Shown here: positions 1 to 4,005 of the stretch, in pieces
Position numbering within the stretch: the first letter of the stretch is position 1
Layout: each line of letters opens with the position of its first letter
DNA from: Pseudomonadota bacterium
GTDB taxonomy: Bacteria > Pseudomonadota > Alphaproteobacteria > Rhizobiales > Rhizobiaceae
Assembly: GCA_023433855.1 (NCBI GenBank)
Contig: JAEYTV010000426.1
Location: forward strand, 1 to 6,411
Direction: 5' to 3'
DNA: 6,411 nt
Translations under genes and position numbers: made by a program
Notes under the pieces: generated by a model
Database searches by the model: none
The model's input: the letters and a program-made list of their open reading frames with translations, nothing else
Told to the model about the DNA's origin: nothing

Positions 1-542
1 GAGGTGATGAGGTCGTGCCAGACTTCCGGGGCGATGCGTCCGATGCCGAGGCAGCGGAAGCCGGCAACGCCGATCCCGGCAAGAACGGCCAAGCGGCTTC
101 GCCAGTCCTCGATGTGACGGGCTTCGCGCATGAAATCGATAGGCCGGCTGCAGCTCTGCTGCGGAGGAATGCGGGGATCAGCCGCCACCGCAGGCGCGTG
201 CTCACTGTCTACCGCCACGCGATCGATGACGAGGTCGAGCATCAGCTTGATCTCGTGCCCCTGTGCCAGCGAAACCAATGCCTTCAGCCCGTCCTCAACA
301 GACTGGCCGAGTTCAAGATCGGGATCCAGCCGCTCGAAGTCCTTGGTCACGAAGATGCTGGCATTCTTGCCCCGTTCGAACAGCGGAGCCGTCAGGACCG
401 TGTCGAAACCGAGATCCCTTGCATGCGCGAAGACCTCCCCCCATGCCTGCAGGCCGCGCAGCATCAGCGGGTGTACGTAATAGATCTGCGGTGGGACTTG
501 CGAAATCGAGATACCGGAGGCGAATTGCGGACGGGTGTTCAT
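1..542 (-). CDS. GH13-like protein, N-terminal fragment (probable accessory module of a long GlgE-type maltosyltransferase)
   Basis: This is an open frame from an ATG at 542 that runs off the left edge, giving 180 complete residues. An AAGG at 550-553, seven bases before the ATG, supports this start. The fragment resembles the front half of an alpha-amylase (GH13) barrel: YYVHPL near residues 21-26, LGFDTVLTAPLF near 44-55, the region-I strand LMLDLVIDRVA at 100-110, and the region-II strand AGVAGFRCLGIGR-like segment ending near 169, followed by PEVWHDLI. It is oddly compact between regions I and II. In catalytic GH13 enzymes region I reads DxxxNH and region II GFRxD; here the Asn-His is Asp107-Arg108 and the nucleophile position is Leu165, so this module is unlikely to cleave glycosidic bonds. 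From memory, long (about 1,100-residue) alphaproteobacterial alpha-1,4-glucan:maltose-1-phosphate maltosyltransferases begin with such a module before the true GlgE domain, which would act in cytoplasmic alpha-glucan synthesis. The identity of the missing part is inference; a stand-alone amylase-like protein is the alternative. Confidence 0.7.
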   Translation of the reverse strand, partial: MNTRPQFASGISISQVPPQIYYVHPLMLRGLQAWGEVFAHARDLGFDTVLTAPLFERGKNASIFVTKDFERLDPDLELGQSVEDGLKALVSLAQGHEIKLMLDLVIDRVAVDSEHAPAVAADPRIPPQQSCSRPIDFMREARHIEDWRSRLAVLAGIGVAGFRCLGIGRIAPEVWHDLIT

Positions 543-716
543 GGATTTGCCTTGCCCTAGAGTTTCCGCATTAACTGAAACAAGCCGAGCGTGGTTCCGC
601 AGAAGTTGTGGTATCAGGGCAATCGGAGCCGCCGGACGTGGCACATGGGCCATGAAGCCGTTGAGGACACACGGCAATCACGGCTCGTGGGCATGGATGA
701 AATTAGTGGGCGCACT

Positions 717-1277
717 CTAGACCGGTCTCCAGTGTCGAAGGAGGGGGCCCTCTCCACCTGTGACCGGATCGGTTATGGGAAGCGGCAGATCGGCGATCTT
801 CTGGATCTGGGCGTCGCTGGCGGCATCGGTCTGGATGTCGGCATGCTGGTCCGGCGGGTAGGCACCCACCACGACGAAGTCACGGCTTGCGTCCATCCGT
901 TTGTGGCCTGTTCCTGCCGGCAGCACGAGGCAGTCACCCGCGTGGACGCTGAGCTCGATTCCGTCCGGGCCGCCGATCAGCAGCCTTGCTCGCCCGCTGG
1001 CTACGCCGAGCACTTCATGGGCGCCCGTGTGATAGTGTTGATAATCAAACACGCCGTTGCGCCAGACCCCTTCCCATCCGTGTCGCTGGAAGCGGTCTTC
1101 GAACGCGGCAGCTACGTCGCCGTCTATCGCCAATGCGTGTTGATAGATCAGCACTGGCAGGCTCGGATTGTTGGGCACCCAATCGCTCGGTTGCAGGATG
1201 ATGGCCCGCACGGTCATCTCGGTCTGGGGAACGGCGGCTGTAGCGCCCGTTGCAAGCGTCTTGATGCTATGTTCCAT
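717..1277 (-). CDS. YjlB-like single-domain cupin protein
   Basis: The product is 186 residues with both cupin motifs complete. Motif 1, G(x5)HxH(x4)E(x6)G, is at residues 75-95, and motif 2, G(x5)PxG(x2)H, is at 114-125. The probable metal ligands His81, His83, Glu88 and His125 are all present, so a divalent metal is expected in a small beta-barrel. The stretch DWVPNNPSLPVLIY at 32-45 and the spacing of the motifs match the YjlB family, whose reaction is not established; no signal peptide or membrane helix is seen, so it is probably cytoplasmic. The start at 1277 was chosen for its AAGGAG at 1285-1290 with seven-base spacing. Met21 (codon at 1217) would match the usual family start better but has only a weak binding site, so a 20-residue N-terminal extension is implied. 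The frame stays open back to 1466, but that part has no recognisable protein character. The gene stands alone, 393 nt after ribB, with inverted repeats upstream that may control it. Confidence 0.88.
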   Translation of the reverse strand: MEHSIKTLATGATAAVPQTEMTVRAIILQPSDWVPNNPSLPVLIYQHALAIDGDVAAAFEDRFQRHGWEGVWRNGVFDYQHYHTGAHEVLGVASGRARLLIGGPDGIELSVHAGDCLVLPAGTGHKRMDASRDFVVVGAYPPDQHADIQTDAASDAQIQKIADLPLPITDPVTGGEGPLLRHWRPV

Positions 1278-1284
1278 GATCGAG

Positions 1285-1290
1285 CTCCTT
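1285..1290 (-). promoter_or_regulatory. Ribosome binding site of the cupin gene
   Basis: AAGGAG reads on the minus strand seven bases before the ATG at 1277. It decides the start in favour of the 186-residue form over Met21 or the longer upstream open frame. It lies inside a small inverted repeat (1285-1294), so a bound protein or RNA pairing there could mask it. Confidence 0.75.
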
Positions 1291-1316
1291 GGAGGTTCCT
1301 TTCTGTCCAAGGACAG
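1285..1316. repeat. Pair of inverted repeats sharing a TCC-WW-GGA core upstream of the cupin gene
   Basis: The plus strand reads CTCCTTGGAG at 1285-1294 and CTGTCCAAGGACAG at 1303-1316. Each is a perfect inverted repeat around a two-base spacer (TT or AA), and both contain TCC-WW-GGA. Their centres are 20 bp apart, close to two turns of DNA, so a dimeric regulator could bind both on the same face. The proximal copy covers the ribosome binding site and the distal copy sits 26-39 bases before the ATG. No regulator gene is in the window. Function as an operator is inference; the repeats themselves are seen directly. Confidence 0.4.
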
Positions 1317-1351
1317 GGAACGTACCGCCATAGTGGAGGCCACAACCCGGA

Positions 1352-1377
1352 CCGGCCTTTGATGTTCCAGAGGCCGG
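1352..1377. repeat. 7-bp inverted repeat with 12-nt loop
   Basis: CCGGCCT at 1352-1358 pairs perfectly with AGGCCGG at 1371-1377. It lies 75-100 bases upstream of the cupin start. No T-run follows on either strand, so it is not a standard intrinsic terminator. It could be a transcript hairpin or a protein site, or chance in GC-rich DNA. Confidence 0.25.
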
Positions 1378-1630
1378 GCCGGGCTATGAAGGAAGAACGA
1401 TCCGAACCATCTCCGCCGGGGCCCGGGACGCGGGCGCGCGATGGCGGCGGTGTGCCGCTGACCCACCGGGCCATACGACGACGGACGTCGAACGCCACGA
1501 CCTGTGCTTATCCCTGCCCAGCCCGATCGCAGCGGATTGGAACGAAGGGTGTTGATTTCGCCGATGCGATTCGGGGTCAGGCAGCGTTGAGTGCCACGGG
1601 CAACGATGCGCCTGCCGCCAGCCGCTTCAT

Positions 1631-1649
1631 CGCGGCCATTCCTGCCGCG
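1631..1649 (-). terminator. Weak candidate hairpin after ribB
   Basis: On the minus strand CGCGGC and GCCGCG form a perfect 6-bp stem around a 7-nt loop, beginning 22 bases after the ribB stop codon. The position suits the end of the aroC-ribB transcript, but no T-run follows, so it could at most be an atypical or Rho-assisted site. Confidence 0.25.
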
Positions 1650-1670
1650 GGACGCCGGTCGGCTTCAAGG

Positions 1671-2771
1671 TCAGCAGATCACCGTTTCGGCGATCTTTAT
1701 ACCGAAGCCTTCCAGTCCGACATAGTGTCGCTCGCTGCGGGTATGCAGCTTGATCGAGGTTACACCCAGATCCTTCAGGATCTGCGCGCCGAGACCGATT
1801 TCCAGCCATTCGCTTTCCCGCGCCTTGGCTTCGGCATGAGCCTCCTGATCCTGGCGCAGCTTGCGGCCGTGATCCATCTGGCCGACGCCAACCGAGCCTT
1901 CTCGCAGATAGATGACCACGCCCCGGCCTTCCTCGGCGATCTTCGTCATGTATTTGTCGATAGCTCTATGGGCGCCGAAGACGTCGCGCGTCACGTTTTC
2001 CAGGTGCAGACGGACGGGAATGTCGACGCCGTCGCGGATATCGCCGAAAATAACAGCCACATGCTGCATCGGGTCCCAGGGGAGGGAATAGGCATGCGCC
2101 CTGGCCGGGCCGTGCGATGTTTCTATGTCGAAGGCGGATTGCAGTTCGATCAGGGTCTCCTTGCGCTGCCGGTAGGCGATGAGGTCGGCCACCGACACCT
2201 GCTTGAGGCCGTGCCTGACGGCGAAGTCGGCCACCTGCTGTCCGCGCATGACCGTCCCGTCGTCGTTGACCAGTTCGCAGATGACGCCGACGGGCGGAAG
2301 ATCTGCCAGCCTGCACAGGTCTACGGCCGCTTCCGTATGGCCCGACCGCATCAGTACGCCGCCTTCACGGGCGATGAGTGGAAAAATATGTCCCGGTCTG
2401 ACGAAGTCCGCAGGGCCGACGTTGGGGTTTGCAAGATTGCGCACGGTCAGCGTCCGGTCCTCGGCGGAGATGCCGGTTGTCGTGCCGTGCTTGAAGTCAA
2501 CCGTTACCGTGAAGGCAGTCGTGTGGGCGCTGTCGTTTTCCGCGACCATCGCGCTGAGGTTCAATCTCTTGGCCTCCTCGCGAGGCATGGGAGCGCAGAC
2601 GATGCCGGAGGTATGGCGAACGATGAATGCCATCTTGTCCGGGGTACAATGGACGGCTGCGACGATGAGGTCACCCTCGTTTTCACGATCGTCGTCATCC
2701 GTGACCACTACGATTTCACCGGCTTCGAAGGCGCGGATGGCGTCCACGACGCGTTTCTGGTTATAAGCCAT
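1671..2771 (-). CDS. ribB: 3,4-dihydroxy-2-butanone 4-phosphate synthase with degenerate GTP cyclohydrolase II-like tail (RibBX type)
   Basis: The product is 366 residues. Residues 1 to about 205 form the RibB domain, which converts ribulose 5-phosphate to formate and 3,4-dihydroxy-2-butanone 4-phosphate, the four-carbon precursor of riboflavin. The acidic metal-binding loop DDDDRENEGDL is at 25-35, SGIVCAPM at 55-62, HTTAFTVTVD at 83-92, RPGHIFPL at 125-132, SGHTEAAVDL at 143-152 and the strand with Glu166 at 162-176; all expected active-site elements are present. Residues from about 218 to the end follow the RibA (GTP cyclohydrolase II) fold, with IAEEGRGVVIY at 278-288 and LGVTSIKL at 335-342. 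However, the zinc cysteines of the SEC...CDCG region are gone (HLENVTRDVFGAHR at 256-269), and the HRQEGRNIG segment reads LREGSVGVG. The protein also ends early for a RibA domain. It therefore fits the RibBX variant of Proteobacteria and probably needs a separate ribA elsewhere for GTP cyclohydrolase II. The start at 2771 has AGGA at 2778-2781; the gene follows aroC after eight bases. Confidence 0.95.
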   Translation of the reverse strand: MAYNQKRVVDAIRAFEAGEIVVVTDDDDRENEGDLIVAAVHCTPDKMAFIVRHTSGIVCAPMPREEAKRLNLSAMVAENDSAHTTAFTVTVDFKHGTTTGISAEDRTLTVRNLANPNVGPADFVRPGHIFPLIAREGGVLMRSGHTEAAVDLCRLADLPPVGVICELVNDDGTVMRGQQVADFAVRHGLKQVSVADLIAYRQRKETLIELQSAFDIETSHGPARAHAYSLPWDPMQHVAVIFGDIRDGVDIPVRLHLENVTRDVFGAHRAIDKYMTKIAEEGRGVVIYLREGSVGVGQMDHGRKLRQDQEAHAEAKARESEWLEIGLGAQILKDLGVTSIKLHTRSERHYVGLEGFGIKIAETVIC

Positions 2772-2777
2772 GGCTGT

Positions 2778-2782
2778 TCCTA
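2778..2782 (-). promoter_or_regulatory. Ribosome binding site of ribB overlapping the aroC stop codon
   Basis: The minus strand reads TAGGA here. TAG (2782-2780) is the aroC stop, and AGGA (2781-2778) lies six bases before the ribB ATG. A ribosome finishing aroC would cover the ribB initiation site, which suggests translational coupling. Confidence 0.6.
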
Positions 2783-3877
2783 ACGGGTTCGGCCGGTCTG
2801 CGCCCGGTCACGAAGATAATGGTCGGCGATTGCGCAGGCGACCATCGCCTCGCCGATGGGTACGGCACGGATGCCCACGCACGGATCGTGACGTCCTTTG
2901 GTCCGTACCTCGACATTGTTGCCGTCTGCGTCGATCGACTGGCGTTCGGTGAGAATGGATGAAGTGGGTTTGATTGCGAAGCGCGCGACGACGGCTTCGC
3001 CGGTCGAGATGCCTCCGAGGATTCCACCCGCATGGTTGGAAAGGAAGATCGGCTTGCCGTCATTGCCCATCCGCATCTCGTCGGCGTTTTCCTCACCGGA
3101 AAGTTCCGCTGCGGCAAAGCCGTCGCCGATCTCCACGCCCTTCACGGCATTGATGGACATAAGCAGGCTGGCGATATCCTGATCCAGCTTGCCGTAGACT
3201 GGCGCCCCGATACCGGCCGGTACCCCTTCGGCGACCACTTCGACCACCGCGCCGATGGATGAGCCGGCCTTCCTTACGGTGTCCAGGTAGTCTTCCCAAA
3301 CGGGAACCGTTGCCGGGTCGGGGCAGAAGAATGGGTTCTGGTCCACCTGGGCCCAGTCCCAGTTGCGCCGATCGATCTTATGCTTGCCGATCTGGATGAG
3401 GGCCGCACGAACATTTAATCCGGGAACGACTTTCCTGGCGAGCGCTCCTGCGGCAACGCGCGCGGCCGTCTCACGCGCCGAGGACCGACCACCGCCGCGG
3501 TAGTCGCGAATGCCGTATTTGACGTCATAGGTATAATCCGCATGCCCCGGCCGATAGCGGTGGGCGATCTCGCCGTAGTCTTTGGAACGCTGGTCCGTGT
3601 TTTCGATCAGCATCGAGATGGGCGTTCCGGTCGAGATCATCGTCACGCCGTCCGGATCCATCATCACGCCGGAGAGCACCTTGACGATGTCGTCCTCGCG
3701 CCGCTGGGTGACGAACCGGCTTTGGCCCGGTTTTCGCTTGTCCATCCACGTCTGGATCTCCGCCTGGGTGAACCGGATGCCGGGGGGGCACCCGTCCACG
3801 ACGCAGCCGAGTGCGGGTCCGTGGCTTTCGCCCCAGGTGGTGACGCGGAAAAGGTGGCCGAACGTGTTATGCGACAT
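2780..3877 (-). CDS. aroC: Chorismate synthase
   Basis: The 365-residue product matches the usual length of the family. It catalyses the last step of the shikimate pathway, conversion of 5-enolpyruvylshikimate 3-phosphate to chorismate, using reduced FMN without net redox change; it acts as a cytoplasmic homotetramer. The three family signatures are visible: [18 protein letters not shown] at 16-33, the [19 protein letters not shown] block at 127-145, and [18 protein letters not shown] at 328-345. [12 protein letters not shown] at 106-117 and [14 protein letters not shown] at 280-293 are also typical. His19 and His112 fall at the positions of the two conserved catalytic histidines. The start [11 protein letters not shown] is the usual rhizobial-type beginning, although the ribosome binding site is weak (GGATCGGG about 10 bases upstream). 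It is the first gene of a pair with ribB. Because the enzyme uses reduced flavin, co-expression with a riboflavin gene is plausible, but that link is inference. Confidence 0.97.
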   Translation of the reverse strand: MSHNTFGHLFRVTTWGESHGPALGCVVDGCPPGIRFTQAEIQTWMDKRKPGQSRFVTQRREDDIVKVLSGVMMDPDGVTMISTGTPISMLIENTDQRSKDYGEIAHRYRPGHADYTYDVKYGIRDYRGGGRSSARETAARVAAGALARKVVPGLNVRAALIQIGKHKIDRRNWDWAQVDQNPFFCPDPATVPVWEDYLDTVRKAGSSIGAVVEVVAEGVPAGIGAPVYGKLDQDIASLLMSINAVKGVEIGDGFAAAELSGEENADEMRMGNDGKPIFLSNHAGGILGGISTGEAVVARFAIKPTSSILTERQSIDADGNNVEVRTKGRHDPCVGIRAVPIGEAMVACAIADHYLRDRAQTGRTR

Positions 3878-3930
3878 GACGAAGAAACCCGATCCGAGGG
3901 AAGAACCGGACGTTGTTCCCTGAGGCGGTC

Positions 3931-3959
3931 GTCATATGGAAAAGCCTGCCGGGCGACAA
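3931..3959 (-). promoter_or_regulatory. Candidate sigma-70-type promoter for aroC-ribB
   Basis: On the minus strand TTGTCG (3959-3954) and TATGAC (3936-3931) are separated by exactly 17 bases. Each matches four of six consensus positions, and the -35 is preceded by C as in the alphaproteobacterial CTTGAC form. The predicted transcript would start near 3924 and give a leader of roughly 45-50 nt before the aroC ATG. No riboswitch fits in so short a leader. The assignment rests on pattern and position only. Confidence 0.4.
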
Positions 3960-3983
3960 GTGCTTCTTCTGTGAACACAGCCT

Positions 3984-4001
3984 GCGATATCGCGAAACGC
4001 G
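3984..4001. repeat. Short palindromes just after the GGDEF-EAL gene
   Basis: GCGATATCGC at 3984-3993 is a perfect 10-bp palindrome, and it overlaps CGCG-AAA-CGCG at 3991-4001. Both lie within 25 bases of the stop codon at 4006-4008. The stems are short and no T-run follows on the minus strand, so terminator function is doubtful. Confidence 0.25.
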
Positions 4002-4005
4002 CCCT

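Larger units (their letters stand above)
1278..1670. other. 393-nt intergenic stretch between ribB and the cupin gene
   Basis: No gene is supported here. Frames are open on both strands, but none shows family resemblance or a good ribosome binding site. The stretch holds the paired dyads before the cupin gene, a GC-rich inverted repeat at 1352-1377, a GC-rich block around 1411-1450, and a hairpin at 1631-1649 just after the ribB stop. I found no FMN riboswitch-like layout, no tRNA, no terminal repeat of a mobile element, and no clear -35/-10 pair. It probably contains the end of the aroC-ribB transcript and the promoter of the cupin gene. Confidence 0.6.

Noticed and set aside
15..560. Open plus-strand frame of 181 codons opposite the GH13-like fragment.
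   Set aside because: The minus-strand frame has amylase-type strands, a good start and a ribosome binding site; the plus-strand product resembles nothing and is explained by base composition.
543..716. Possible terminator and promoter between the cupin gene and the GH13-like gene.
   Set aside because: Only a 4-bp stem (AGTG-CGCC-CACT) follows the cupin stop, and no -35/-10 pair with correct spacing stands out; too weak to list as features.
1278..1466. In-frame upstream extension of the cupin gene to an ATG at 1466.
   Set aside because: The extra residues are rich in Arg and Pro with no family character, and a strong ribosome binding site serves the internal ATG at 1277.
591..2783. A very long open frame (730 codons) on the plus strand, opposite the cupin gene, the intergenic stretch and ribB.
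   Set aside because: Its codons are exact reverse complements of the cupin and ribB codons, so it would stop only where those genes use TTA, CTA or TCA, which are rare in GC-rich genomes. Both opposing genes have clear family motifs and the frame's product has no recognisable one.
3878..4005. Possible FMN riboswitch upstream of aroC-ribB.
   Set aside because: The predicted leader is only about 50 nt, and I see no set of paired helices or conserved core of the RFN type in the gap.
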